This document shows positions 42,792 through 51,599 of a stretch of 64,000 nucleotides of DNA, piece by piece (position 1 is the first letter of the stretch; every line of letters begins with the position of its first letter). The stretch comes from an uncultured Clostridia bacterium (GTDB lineage: Bacteria > Bacillota > Clostridia > Christensenellales > Borkfalkiaceae), in assembly GCA_934278995.1 (NCBI GenBank), contig CAKQWM010000010.1, positions 1 through 64,000 of the forward strand. Direction: 5' to 3'. The notes below the pieces were generated by a model, which made no database searches, was not told the DNA's origin, and saw only the letters and a list, made by a program, of their open reading frames with translations. A program made the position numbers and the translations under genes.

Positions 42792-42854
42792 AGTTAAGTA
42801 CGCGCAAGTACGGTTAGTCGATTAACCTTGAATTTCTCCGTCACGGGTGATTTT

Positions 42855-43724
42855 ATGAATAATTTGGAACCGAATAATCCCGTTACCTTAGTTACGGATA
42901 CCATCGATAAAGGTTATTACGATATATATAATTTCAGAAAAGGCGGGCTTGCAAACGGCAGAGATTTGGGCGGGCTTAAAACAATCGACGGAAAAACCGT
43001 CAAAGCGCGCAGATTTATAAGAAGCGGTAAACTTTGTAAACTTAAGAAAAAAGAAATACAAAGTATCAGGGACGCCGGCGTTAAAACCATTATCGATCTG
43101 AGAATCGAAAACGAAATCGTCAATCGGCAGGACACCGTTATCGAAGGCATAAAATATTTGCATATACCCATCGTTTTCGCTACGCTTCCCGGTATAACGA
43201 GGGAAAAAAGCATGTACCGCATTATGAAGGAGGAATCGGAACTCTTAAAAAAAGTGTACGCCACCGCAGACGACTATATAATGGGGCTGTACGATCAGAT
43301 TGTTTTCTCTCCCGAAACCCAACGTCAACTTAAAAAATGTCTTGAAGTTATAATGACTTCAAAAGGATGCGTTTTATGGCACTGCGCCGCCGGTAAGGAC
43401 AGAGCGGGTATAGTCGCAATGCTTATTGAAGGGCTTTTAGGGGTTTCCGATTACGATATTATCAAAGATTATCTTCTGACAAGACAATCTCAGCGGCTGA
43501 AAAAAAACCTGCAACGCCTTGCCCTGAACGTTTACACGATTTTTACTTTCGGGTATAAATTCAGAAATATTCTGGTCGCCATGCTGGACGCGAAGGTTGA
43601 ATACATAACGCACGTTTTAGAAGGTATAAAACAAAGATACGGCAGTATAGAAAATTACTGCGTTTCCGCGCTGAAAATTTCAAAAGAAAGTATCGAGGAG
43701 TTCAGGGCAAAGAGCCTGATTTGA
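42855..43724 (+). CDS. Tyrosine/dual-specificity phosphatase family protein
   Basis: A 289-residue protein from the ATG at 42855 (GGGTGA upstream; a TTG nine codons earlier is less likely). The signature HCX5R reads WHCAAGKDRAGIVAML (about residues 184-199), with an upstream Asp and an N-terminal NGRDLGGLKTIDGK motif typical of bacterial COG2365 phosphatases. Members remove phosphate from Tyr/Ser or phosphoinositides. No signal peptide, so it is cytoplasmic. It is a single-gene unit with its own promoter and a strong terminator (43793-43836). Confidence 0.88.
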   Translation: MNNLEPNNPVTLVTDTIDKGYYDIYNFRKGGLANGRDLGGLKTIDGKTVKARRFIRSGKLCKLKKKEIQSIRDAGVKTIIDLRIENEIVNRQDTVIEGIKYLHIPIVFATLPGITREKSMYRIMKEESELLKKVYATADDYIMGLYDQIVFSPETQRQLKKCLEVIMTSKGCVLWHCAAGKDRAGIVAMLIEGLLGVSDYDIIKDYLLTRQSQRLKKNLQRLALNVYTIFTFGYKFRNILVAMLDAKVEYITHVLEGIKQRYGSIENYCVSALKISKESIEEFRAKSLI

Positions 43725-43747
43725 CGATAAAACTTCCCTTTTTAGCC

Positions 43748-43775
43748 CGATAACGGGCTTATACGCGGACTTTTT
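43748..43775 (-). repeat. Dispersed 3'-end element after the phosphatase gene
   Basis: Plus strand CGATAACGGGCTTATACGCG, then GACTTTTT, 23 bases after the stop. AGCCCG-ATAA-CGGGCT can form a hairpin here. Confidence 0.75.
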
Positions 43776-43792
43776 GCGTTTTTTAAGGTAAA

Positions 43793-43836
43793 AACCCGTC
43801 GGGGAAACGAATATTCGTTTCTCCGACGGGTTATTT
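43793..43836 (+). terminator. Strong intrinsic terminator of the phosphatase gene
   Basis: AACCCGTCGGGGAAACGAAT pairs with the complementary stretch ending CCGACGGGTT (43832), one mismatch in about 19 bp, then a T-rich tail. Confidence 0.9.
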
Positions 43837-43932
43837 TTATAAAATATTTATAACCTCGTAAATTGCGATTTGATTTCAATATACGTCTTATAGCAAAATT
43901 TATAATATCAAAATCGGAACGCAAATAAGCAT

Positions 43933-43957
43933 AAACCCGCCTATAAGCCCGTTATCG
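43933..43957 (+). repeat. Dispersed element in the intergenic region
   Basis: AACCCGCCTATAAGCCCGTTATCGG. This copy is not tied to an adjacent stop codon. Confidence 0.75.
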
Positions 43958-44061
43958 GTTATTTATAAATAATTGCTAATATTTTAATCGATTGACTTTT
44001 GTCGAAAAACAATAGATATTTCAGCCGGCGCTTACGTAAAAATAACGATTAAAAATAATTT

Positions 44062-44099
44062 TAAAACGCATTCCCGAATTTCGGAATGCGTTTTAAAAT
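44062..44099 (-). terminator. Terminator of the opp operon
   Basis: TTTTAAAACGCATTCC pairs with GGAATGCGTTTTAAAA, near-perfect, loop of about 7. It lies directly after the small membrane gene's stop at 44101. Confidence 0.9.
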
Positions 44100-44100
44100 T

Positions 44101-44382
44101 TTACCCGACACAGGTAGATATACCCATCATCGTTAAATATAAAATCAACAATATGCCTAAAACTACGAACATAGGAACAAGCATCGTTTTAACCGTGCTG
44201 AAATAAGTGTTCCATTTGTCTTTAAAGCGAGACGGCGCTTTAGGTTTATTATCGCCCTTTTTACTCGATTCGGGCAAAATAGGATTAAACGCGCCTCGTA
44301 CGCCGGACATATCGGATATTGTGGAATTATCGTCGTAATATACGACTTTTTCCTTTTTTTCTTTCTTTTTATTCCTTTTCAT
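44101..44382 (-). CDS. Small membrane protein at the end of the opp operon
   Basis: A 93-residue protein from ATG 44382 (a TTG at 44394 is also possible). It has a very basic N-terminus (KRNKKKEKKEK), a polar middle and one C-terminal membrane segment (VKTMLVPMFVVLGILLILYLTM). The start overlaps the oppF end by 14 bases, so translation is likely coupled. Not recognised; a single C-terminal anchor with a basic cytoplasmic head could suit an accessory subunit of the importer. Confidence 0.65.
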   Translation of the reverse strand: MKRNKKKEKKEKVVYYDDNSTISDMSGVRGAFNPILPESSKKGDNKPKAPSRFKDKWNTYFSTVKTMLVPMFVVLGILLILYLTMMGISTCVG

Positions 44383-45490
44383 GGGGATTATCAAGTAAGT
44401 GGCAGGCTACGAAATGACCTTCTTCGTATTCCTTGTATTCCGGAGCGATATGTTTACAAATTTCTTTTGCGACAGGGCAACGCGTATGGAACTTACACCC
44501 TTTCGGCATATTCGCGGGAGAAGGAATATCGCCTTTCAAAATAATTCTGTTGGATTTCGCTTCGGGATCGGGATTGGGTACTGCGGAAAAAAGCGCCTTG
44601 GTATAAGGATGTAAGGGGTTTGAAAATATTTCTTCCTTATTGCCGAATTCCACCATCGAGCCTAAGTACATGACGCCTATCTTGTCGGAAATATATTTTA
44701 CGACGGATAAATCGTGCGAAATGAAAAGATAGGTTAGTTTTCTTTCCTTTTGAAGTTTTTTCAAAAGATTGATAATCTGCGCCTGTATGGACACGTCGAG
44801 AGCGGAAACGGGTTCGTCGCAAACGACGAGTTTAGGATTGACCGATAAAGCCCTCGCTATACAAATACGCTGACGCTGACCGCCTGAAAATTCATGCGGA
44901 TATCTTTCGTAATAATAATCACGTAGTCCGCAACTTTCCATTAAATCCAAAACGTAATCTTTAATTTTTTCGGGAGGCACAACGCTATGAACCTTAACGG
45001 GTTCCGCTAAAATATCGCCTACCGTACTGCGGGGAGGCAGAGAGGAATAAGGATCCTGAAATACGATTTGCATTTCCGTTCTTAACGGGCGCATCTGCTT
45101 CGAGGAATATTTCGCTATATCCTGTCCGCGGAAGAAAATTTGCCCGTCGGTGGGTTGATGCAGTTTTAAAATCGTTCTGCCCATAGTGGTTTTTCCGCAA
45201 CCGGATTCGCCTACTATGCCTAAAGTTTCGCCTTCTTTTAATACGAACGAAACGTCGTCAACGGCGCGAAGTTCGGATAAGGGCTTGCCCATAACGGTCT
45301 TTTTGAGAACGAAATATTTTTTTAAGTGCCTGACTTCCAAAATAGCGTCCGCGTCGGGCGGAAGTTCTTTGTCGAGTTCGGCTTTTTTATCCCTTTCTTC
45401 CTGCTCTTTTAAGGCTTCTGCTTCGTCGTTGAAAGTCGAAAAATCGTCTTTTGGGAGGATATTTTGTTGATTTAAAACTTCTTCGGACAT
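44369..45490 (-). CDS. oppF: Oligopeptide ABC transporter ATPase OppF
   Basis: A 373-residue ATPase from ATG 45490 (AAGGAGG upstream). Walker A GESGCGKTT, signature FSGGQRQRI, Walker B LVVCDEPVSALD and switch His LFISHDLSVV are intact. The C-terminal oligopeptide-type motif with Cys (GCKFHTRCPVAKEIC) is present and may bind a [4Fe-4S] cluster, as proposed for this family. The first 50 residues are an acidic extension (KEQEERDKKAELDKEL) not usual in OppF. It lies one base after the oppD stop. Confidence 0.94.
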   Translation of the reverse strand: MSEEVLNQQNILPKDDFSTFNDEAEALKEQEERDKKAELDKELPPDADAILEVRHLKKYFVLKKTVMGKPLSELRAVDDVSFVLKEGETLGIVGESGCGKTTMGRTILKLHQPTDGQIFFRGQDIAKYSSKQMRPLRTEMQIVFQDPYSSLPPRSTVGDILAEPVKVHSVVPPEKIKDYVLDLMESCGLRDYYYERYPHEFSGGQRQRICIARALSVNPKLVVCDEPVSALDVSIQAQIINLLKKLQKERKLTYLFISHDLSVVKYISDKIGVMYLGSMVEFGNKEEIFSNPLHPYTKALFSAVPNPDPEAKSNRIILKGDIPSPANMPKGCKFHTRCPVAKEICKHIAPEYKEYEEGHFVACHLLDNPHEKE

Positions 45491-45491
45491 T

Positions 45492-46814
45492 TTAATCCTC
45501 CTTCGATTCGTATAAGTGGCAAGCGACGAAGTGCGTGGGACTAACCTGATGCATGCAAGGATATTCACCCGAGCATTTGCCGATACACGAACGACATCTT
45601 TCCTTGAAATAGCAGTAATCGGGCATATTGATAGGGTTTGGAACGTTGCCCGGAATGTTATATAACGTATCGCTCGAGGAATTCATCGTCGGTTTTGATT
45701 TTTGTAAACCTTGCGTGTAGGGATGCAAAGGATTACGGAAAATTTCAAGAGCCGTTCCCTGCTCGATTATTCTGCCTGCGTACATTACTACGACGTAGTC
45801 CGCCATTTCGGCGATAACGCCCAAATCGTGAGTTATGAGAAGTATCGAGCCGTTTATTTTCTTCTTTAAATCGTTAAACAGATCGAGAATCTGCGCTTGA
45901 ATGGTGACGTCCAGAGCGGTAGTAGGTTCGTCGGCGATAATAAGCCTCGGTTCGCACGCGAGAGCCATTGCTATCATGACGCGCTGGCGCATACCGCCGG
46001 ATAATTCGTGCGGATACGACGCGTAAACCCTTTCAGGCATTGCGATGCCGACCATGTCGAGCATTTTAACCGAACGCTCTTTGGCGGATTTTTTGGTCGC
46101 GCCGGGAATATGTAAAAGCGTTACCTCGTCGAGTTGGTTTCCGATGGTGAAAACGGGGTTTAAACTCGTCATAGGTTCCTGAAAAACCATCGATATCTGT
46201 CTGCCTCTAAGTCGATACATCTCCTTAATCGGCATTTTCGCTATATCATAAACGGCTTCTACTTTTTCGTATTCTTTAATTTTAGGTTTTTTAATCTCTT
46301 TCCCGGAAGCGTTAGTTATCGTTTCGTAAACGATTTCGCCTTTATCGTCGGTTTCGTAAGTGGGAACGGGATTGCCGTCCGCATCGGTTTTATAATCGTA
46401 CGCCTTAAAGCGTATGGAACCTTCCACAATCTGCCCGGAAGGACCTTGCAAAAGGCGCATAACGGACATTGCCGTAACCGATTTTCCGCAACCGGATTCG
46501 CCTACGACGCCGACGGTCGAGTTAACGGGGATGCTGAAAGTTACGCCGTTTACAGCCTTAACCACGCCTTGATCGGTAAAAAAGTAACTGTGAAGATTCT
46601 CTACTTCCAGAATGTTGTTCGCGTCCTTCATTTCCGATTTATACTCGGATTCGGGAACGGAGCGACGTTTTGCGCGTTCGAGCCGACGCATTTCTTTTGC
46701 GTTGGCTTTCGCTATAACGCGGATTTCTTTACCGGTAAGGTAATGCTTTTTTACTTCCTCGTTTCTGCCGCTCGGGTCTTTTTTAAATTTATTTATAATA
46801 TCTTTAAAACCCAT
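45492..46814 (-). CDS. oppD: Oligopeptide ABC transporter ATPase OppD with inserted segment
   Basis: A 440-residue ATPase, about 100 longer than usual. A basic N-terminal extension of about 65 residues precedes the domain. Walker A is GESGCGKSV, and between it and the Q-loop (FQEPMTSLNP) lies an extra charged segment of about 50 residues (about 140-188). Signature LSGGMRQRV, Walker B LIIADEPTTALD and ITHDLGV are intact, as is the Cys-bearing C-terminus (CYFKERCRSCIGKC). AAAGGAG ribosome site. Confidence 0.93.
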   Translation of the reverse strand: MGFKDIINKFKKDPSGRNEEVKKHYLTGKEIRVIAKANAKEMRRLERAKRRSVPESEYKSEMKDANNILEVENLHSYFFTDQGVVKAVNGVTFSIPVNSTVGVVGESGCGKSVTAMSVMRLLQGPSGQIVEGSIRFKAYDYKTDADGNPVPTYETDDKGEIVYETITNASGKEIKKPKIKEYEKVEAVYDIAKMPIKEMYRLRGRQISMVFQEPMTSLNPVFTIGNQLDEVTLLHIPGATKKSAKERSVKMLDMVGIAMPERVYASYPHELSGGMRQRVMIAMALACEPRLIIADEPTTALDVTIQAQILDLFNDLKKKINGSILLITHDLGVIAEMADYVVVMYAGRIIEQGTALEIFRNPLHPYTQGLQKSKPTMNSSSDTLYNIPGNVPNPINMPDYCYFKERCRSCIGKCSGEYPCMHQVSPTHFVACHLYESKED

Positions 46815-46819
46815 AACGG

Positions 46820-47887
46820 TTATCTCCTTTGCTTGGGATCGAGCGCGTCGCGTAAACCGTCGCCGATAAAGTTAAAACCTAAAACCGCAATAATGATACA
46901 GATTCCCGGAGGCCCCCAGACGTTGAAGTAATTCTTTAAAACGTTCTGGTCTTCCGAAATTATCGTAACCATGTTACCCCATGACGCTTTCGGCGCGGGA
47001 ACGCCGAGGTTAAGATAGGAAAGCGTCGATTCATACAAAATCATACTGCCTAAAGATAGCGTCATGGAAACTAAAATTTGAGGTAAAATGTTGGGTATCA
47101 GATGCTTGAAAATCTTCCTCGGTGTGGAAAAGCCCATTGCTTCCGCCGCCACCATGTATTCCTGCTCTCTCAAAAAAAGGATTTGCCCGCGAACGAGCCT
47201 TGCCATTCCCGGCCAGGAAAACAGCGACAAAACGCCCATTAAAAGATATATGTAATACACCTGACTGACGCCGTTTGCGTCCAGAACCGTACCGATGATG
47301 AGCATCAGCGGAAGCGTCGGCAAGCACATAAGAATATCGCATATTCTCATTACGATATTATCCACTACGCCGCCGTAAAAACCCGAAATACCGCCCATTA
47401 TGATACCGAGAGCGGACGTCAGAAATACCGCCAGAAAACTTATGATAAGCGAACGTCTTCCGCCGTACATAAGTCTTACGAACACGTCCAAACCCGTTTT
47501 GTCGGTGCCGAGAATATGATTTGCAGACGGCTTTTCCAACGAGTTTATAGGCTTACCCGTAATAATCATCTGATAGAAAGTATTGCCGTCTTCGTCGGTT
47601 ATCTCGTATTCTTCGTAAGCGTTCGCGCCCGTTCTGTCGGGAACGTCTTCATGCCATTTATTATAAAAAACGGGACCTAACCAACAAAAGGTAAACAGCG
47701 CGATAAGCATTACCAGACCTGCAATCGACAATTTGGAGCGTAAAAATCTACGGACAACCATTCTGCCGGGCGACATTAGTTTAATGTTTTTATCGAGAGG
47801 CTTATCGGTGTCGGAGGACATATCTTCCTCTAAAAGTTCGGGAAGGTCTTTTTCTAAAACGTCTTCTTCTAAAATTTTGTCTTCCAT
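46820..47887 (-). CDS. oppC: Oligopeptide ABC transporter permease OppC
   Basis: A 355-residue permease with an acidic N-terminal tail (about 35 residues), a first membrane segment (LSIAGLVMLIALFTFCWLG), then the permease domain with the EAA-type loop YMVAAEAMGFSTPRKIFKHLIPN and a final segment ending FNFIGDGLRDALDPK, the typical OppC/DppC end. Five bases separate it from oppD. AAGGTG ribosome site. Confidence 0.94.
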   Translation of the reverse strand: MEDKILEEDVLEKDLPELLEEDMSSDTDKPLDKNIKLMSPGRMVVRRFLRSKLSIAGLVMLIALFTFCWLGPVFYNKWHEDVPDRTGANAYEEYEITDEDGNTFYQMIITGKPINSLEKPSANHILGTDKTGLDVFVRLMYGGRRSLIISFLAVFLTSALGIIMGGISGFYGGVVDNIVMRICDILMCLPTLPLMLIIGTVLDANGVSQVYYIYLLMGVLSLFSWPGMARLVRGQILFLREQEYMVAAEAMGFSTPRKIFKHLIPNILPQILVSMTLSLGSMILYESTLSYLNLGVPAPKASWGNMVTIISEDQNVLKNYFNVWGPPGICIIIAVLGFNFIGDGLRDALDPKQRR

Positions 47888-47896
47888 ATTACACCT

Positions 47897-48883
47897 TTAA
47901 GCAAGTTTAACGCGCGGATCGACTACCGCGTACATAAGATCGGATAACAACACGCCCAAAACGCTTAACGACGCGAGGAACATGTTGTAAGTCATAATTA
48001 CGGGAATATCCCCTTGCGTCATCGCGTTTAAAGCGTAACTTCCGATACCCGTGAGGTCGAAAACCTGTTCGGTTATCATAGCGCCGGAAAAAAGCGAAGG
48101 AATAAGCCCCGCTAAGCCCGTAACCAAAGGAATCATAGTGTTTCTGAAGGCGTGTTTATAAATAACCTTGGATTCTTTTAAACCCTTTGCCCTTGCGGTA
48201 CGTATGTAATCGGCGTTTAAAACCTCGAGCATATTAGTCCTTGTCATTCTCATACGAGAACCTATGCTTAAAATTACGACCGTAAGTATGGGCAAGAACA
48301 TGTGCCTTAAATAGTCTTTTACCGCCGCCAGCCCGACTAAGGTTTCGCCTGCCTCCTTCATACCGGATACGGGGAACCAACCGAGTTTGATTGCTAAAAT
48401 GTTTTTAAGCATCTGTCCGAAGAAAAACGACGGAAGAGAAATGCCTATCAAAACGAGTACGGTTACCAGATAATCACGGAAAGAATATTGATGAGTCGCC
48501 GCCGTTACGCCTAAGGGTATAGCGATTAAAAATTCAAAAATCGTCGCTATCGCGGCAACGAAGAAGGAAGTGCCGATTCTGTCTGCGGAAAAAATATCCG
48601 ACAAAACGGGACGGTGACTTATAAAACTCGTACCGAAGTCCAGACGGAAAATATTACCGAGCCATGTAAAATAGCCCTGAATTATAGTTCCGTCTAAACC
48701 GTACGACTTTTTCATTGCTTCTATAAACTTTTCGTCAACCGTTAAGCCACCCGCAACGAGGTTCGTGATTTTTTGTTCGACGAAGTCCGTCGGCATGCAA
48801 CGAAGCAACGTATAAAGAATGAGGGAAACCCCTAATAGTATTAAAATAGAAATCCCTATTCTTTTCAGAATGTATTTAAACAT
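47897..48883 (-). CDS. oppB: Oligopeptide ABC transporter permease OppB
   Basis: A 328-residue permease. N-terminal FKYILKRIGISILILLGVSLILYTLLRCMPTD is typical of OppB/DppB, followed by six membrane segments and the loop DYIRTARAKGLKESKVIYKHAFRN. The end VVDPRVKLA matches the family's YxxxDPR-type close. It pairs with OppC. AAGGA ribosome site; 48 bases follow oppA. Confidence 0.94.
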   Translation of the reverse strand: MFKYILKRIGISILILLGVSLILYTLLRCMPTDFVEQKITNLVAGGLTVDEKFIEAMKKSYGLDGTIIQGYFTWLGNIFRLDFGTSFISHRPVLSDIFSADRIGTSFFVAAIATIFEFLIAIPLGVTAATHQYSFRDYLVTVLVLIGISLPSFFFGQMLKNILAIKLGWFPVSGMKEAGETLVGLAAVKDYLRHMFLPILTVVILSIGSRMRMTRTNMLEVLNADYIRTARAKGLKESKVIYKHAFRNTMIPLVTGLAGLIPSLFSGAMITEQVFDLTGIGSYALNAMTQGDIPVIMTYNMFLASLSVLGVLLSDLMYAVVDPRVKLA

Positions 48884-48931
48884 ATTATTCCTTGGGTTAC
48901 CGCGACAAGCGGTACGTTTTTATTAGGTAAA

Positions 48932-51598
48932 TTATTTGATTAATTCGAGTTCCCAGATTTTTTCCAACGGCGAAGTATAAGGATTGACGTTTGTCTGGAA
49001 TCCTTTGACCGTTTTGGAATTGTAAGCGTATAAGTTCTGTCTTTGATATACCGGAAGTTCTACCGCTAAATCGAGAACGAGGCTCATCGCTTCTTTGTAC
49101 ATGGGAATACGATCGGTGTCAACGTCCGTTTCGCGCGCTCTTTCGATAATACCGCTGAGTTCGTCTATGATTGCGTATTCCTCGCTGCGAGTAGTGCGGT
49201 TTTTAATGATTTCGGGATACCCCCACGCTTTTACGGAAGTAGCGGTGGAGTTTTTGTGGTAAACCTGATACATATCGGGATCGATAGTAGAACCCCAAGC
49301 CGCTGCCCAAACCGCAAGAGAGCCGTTCGTAAGTTTCAAAAGCGCCTGAGAATCGGGCTTAACTTCGATTTGCCAGTCGCAAGAGTTTAAAAGTTCTGCG
49401 GCTTTTAAAAATACTTGATATACGGGGTGTTCGGTTACGGACGAACCCGCAATGGTAAAGGTGATTTTTAACCGCGAATCGCCTTTCGACGCGCCCGCCG
49501 CCACCATGTAGTTTTTAATCTTTTTTATGACTTCCTGCTCGTCCGCGTCAAAACGCGTATAAATATGACGAGTTTCGGTGTTCATCTGCTTATCTTCTTC
49601 TTTATTTTCCCAAGGATAAGCCCAACTTTCCAAACTCATAGGCCAGTTGATGGTTTTTGCGGTACCCGTTTTGTAATAGTTGAGGGCAAGTTTTACGTCC
49701 ATCGCCGACATAATAGCCTTTCTTAAGTTAATGTCTTCGACTTTGCCCGCGTTGATACCGATATAACCGTAACCGAGTTGCCAAGAAGAAAGGGTTTCAA
49801 ATCCGTTTTTCTTCATTCCTTCGAGGATGTTTGCGTTATCCGCGGTAAACTGCGGCGTAATGAAATCGACTTCGCCTTTTGCGAGTTTATCTATGGCGTT
49901 GACCGATCTAACCACCTGGAAACGAAGTTTTTCGGTTTTTACTTCAAATTTATCGCCGAAGGATTCCTTAAAATAATTGTTACGTTTGAAATAAACGATG
50001 TTACTGCTTACGAAATCGGAGCCTTTAGGGTTGTCTTCGTTCTGAGCGTTTGTCGCGGCGTAAGGACCTGCGCCTACGGGGACTTCGGTTTGATTACCAC
50101 CCTGAATTACTTCGGACTGGAAGGTCGCGTCGGACCATTTTATGCCGAATTTATTTTCCCAGATATTTACCGTTTGATCGCTGTAATAATGAGCGGGCGC
50201 AACGGTAAAGCCGAAGTTATATATAGCCTTGGGGTCAACGCCGTTAATGGTGATTTCCAGAACGTCGTAAGTGTTGTTTTTGGTGGTGCCGTCGTCGTTG
50301 TGGTTTTCTTTACCGTGCGCTACGTTATACGTCGTGCCGTCGATTTCTACTTTTTTGACGTCGGTGTTGTGACCTAAGGATTTTATGCCGGAAATGGTAG
50401 GAACGTCCAACGCATCGGAATCTGTGGTTTCGTGAAGAATAATTTCTTTCGCTTTAGCGGCAAACGAAGTATATACGGTGCCTGCGGTACCGCTGTACGA
50501 CAAAATACCTTCGAGGTTGGTTTCCACGTTATATTTGTAAATTTTGTTGATTGCCCTGTCTTTATCGAGCGTTTTATAAGATTCGGTATCGCTGAAACCT
50601 ATGATTTTTTCCTTGTTGTCTCTGCCGTTTACTTTCTCGTAGTCGGGCGTGATATCCCCTTCGTAATACAAGAATTTAAAGACTTCGTTATTGAATAAAT
50701 CAACCCAGTCGGAATAAGGCTTTGCTTTTATATCGAAAGAATCCTGAGCGGCTTTGTAATCGTTTTCGAGTTCTTCTTTATAGGTTTTTAAAATATAGTT
50801 GTAATCTTTTAAAACCTGACCTTTGAAATCGAAAGAATCCCATTCGCTTTCGGCGGCGACGGCGAGTTTGTAACCGTCGGATATCGTGGAAACGTTAAGG
50901 TTGGAAATAGCGTCTCTCATGTCGGATTCGGGAACTTCGTACTTACCGTCGGATAAATCTTCGTTACCGGGTAAATTCTGACTTACTTCCTGATATAAAC
51001 CGACGAGATACATTATTCTTTCGTCGGCGTAAACGCCCGCGTTTAAAGAAACTTCGGATTCGGTTGTTTCATCGTCGTCTTTTATGGTCGCGTTCTGACT
51101 TCTGTAAGCCTTCAAGCCCTTTATATCGATGGAATACATGGTAGATGAACCGGTGTAAACGGGATCGAGGTTTTCGTACATGCTGAAAAGCACGTCGTTC
51201 ATGGTAAGAGGCTTACCGTCCGAAAATTTAACGCCGTTTTTCAAAACGAAAGTGTAAACGGTTTCGGCGACTTCGCCGTTAGTAATTACGTTACCGTCTT
51301 TATCCTTCTTTTCTACCTTGTAAGCCTTGACTACGGTAGGATAGTTATCGCCCGCGACCGTTTTACCGTTGTTGTCGGTGGAAAGCATGCCGACCTGCGT
51401 CATGCCTATTACGTCCTGATCGGCGCCCGACGTCGCGTAAAACGGGTTAAAGTTATTGCTTAATTCTTCGGACATTATAACGATAGCGTCTTTGGTTTTT
51501 TTGTTGCCGCCAAGCAAGGTAACCGATAAAACTACGGTAGCAACCAAAACGACAGCAACGGCGCTTGCTATAATTGCGATAAGTTTTTTCTTGTTCAT
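48932..51598 (-). CDS. Peptide-binding protein (SBP family 5, OppA-like), membrane-anchored
   Basis: An 888-residue extracellular binding protein, far longer than the usual 540-600. The N-terminus is a membrane segment (LIAIIASAVAVVLVATVVLSVTLLG) without a lipobox Cys, so it seems anchored by a transmembrane helix. Family 5 features include FVLKNGVKFSDGKPLTMNDVLFSM near residue 120, EVPVGAGPYA, and LRKAIMSAMDVKLALNYYKTG. Extra sequence lies mainly between residues 150 and 430. First transporter gene, read just after the surface lipoprotein and before oppB. GGAGA ribosome site inside the upstream gene's end. Confidence 0.9.
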   Translation of the reverse strand: MNKKKLIAIIASAVAVVLVATVVLSVTLLGGNKKTKDAIVIMSEELSNNFNPFYATSGADQDVIGMTQVGMLSTDNNGKTVAGDNYPTVVKAYKVEKKDKDGNVITNGEVAETVYTFVLKNGVKFSDGKPLTMNDVLFSMYENLDPVYTGSSTMYSIDIKGLKAYRSQNATIKDDDETTESEVSLNAGVYADERIMYLVGLYQEVSQNLPGNEDLSDGKYEVPESDMRDAISNLNVSTISDGYKLAVAAESEWDSFDFKGQVLKDYNYILKTYKEELENDYKAAQDSFDIKAKPYSDWVDLFNNEVFKFLYYEGDITPDYEKVNGRDNKEKIIGFSDTESYKTLDKDRAINKIYKYNVETNLEGILSYSGTAGTVYTSFAAKAKEIILHETTDSDALDVPTISGIKSLGHNTDVKKVEIDGTTYNVAHGKENHNDDGTTKNNTYDVLEITINGVDPKAIYNFGFTVAPAHYYSDQTVNIWENKFGIKWSDATFQSEVIQGGNQTEVPVGAGPYAATNAQNEDNPKGSDFVSSNIVYFKRNNYFKESFGDKFEVKTEKLRFQVVRSVNAIDKLAKGEVDFITPQFTADNANILEGMKKNGFETLSSWQLGYGYIGINAGKVEDINLRKAIMSAMDVKLALNYYKTGTAKTINWPMSLESWAYPWENKEEDKQMNTETRHIYTRFDADEQEVIKKIKNYMVAAGASKGDSRLKITFTIAGSSVTEHPVYQVFLKAAELLNSCDWQIEVKPDSQALLKLTNGSLAVWAAAWGSTIDPDMYQVYHKNSTATSVKAWGYPEIIKNRTTRSEEYAIIDELSGIIERARETDVDTDRIPMYKEAMSLVLDLAVELPVYQRQNLYAYNSKTVKGFQTNVNPYTSPLEKIWELELIK

Positions 51599-51599
51599 A

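Larger units (their letters stand above)
42523..42854. other. Intergenic region between divergent rex and phosphatase genes
   Basis: About 330 AT-rich bases holding the rex promoter side, a 19-bp palindrome (42539-42557), several further TATCGAT-like pieces (about 42640-42680 and 42735-42755) and the phosphatase promoter (42763-42791). No gene is seen. Confidence 0.65.
43725..44100. other. Intergenic region with two terminators and two dispersed elements
   Basis: Between converging genes. It holds dispersed elements at 43748-43775 and 43933-43957, a plus-strand terminator at 43793-43836 and a minus-strand terminator at 44062-44099. No gene is supported. Confidence 0.75.

Noticed and set aside
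43742..43924. 60-codon minus ORF between the phosphatase and opp terminators
   Set aside because: It overlaps the strong terminator and a dispersed element.
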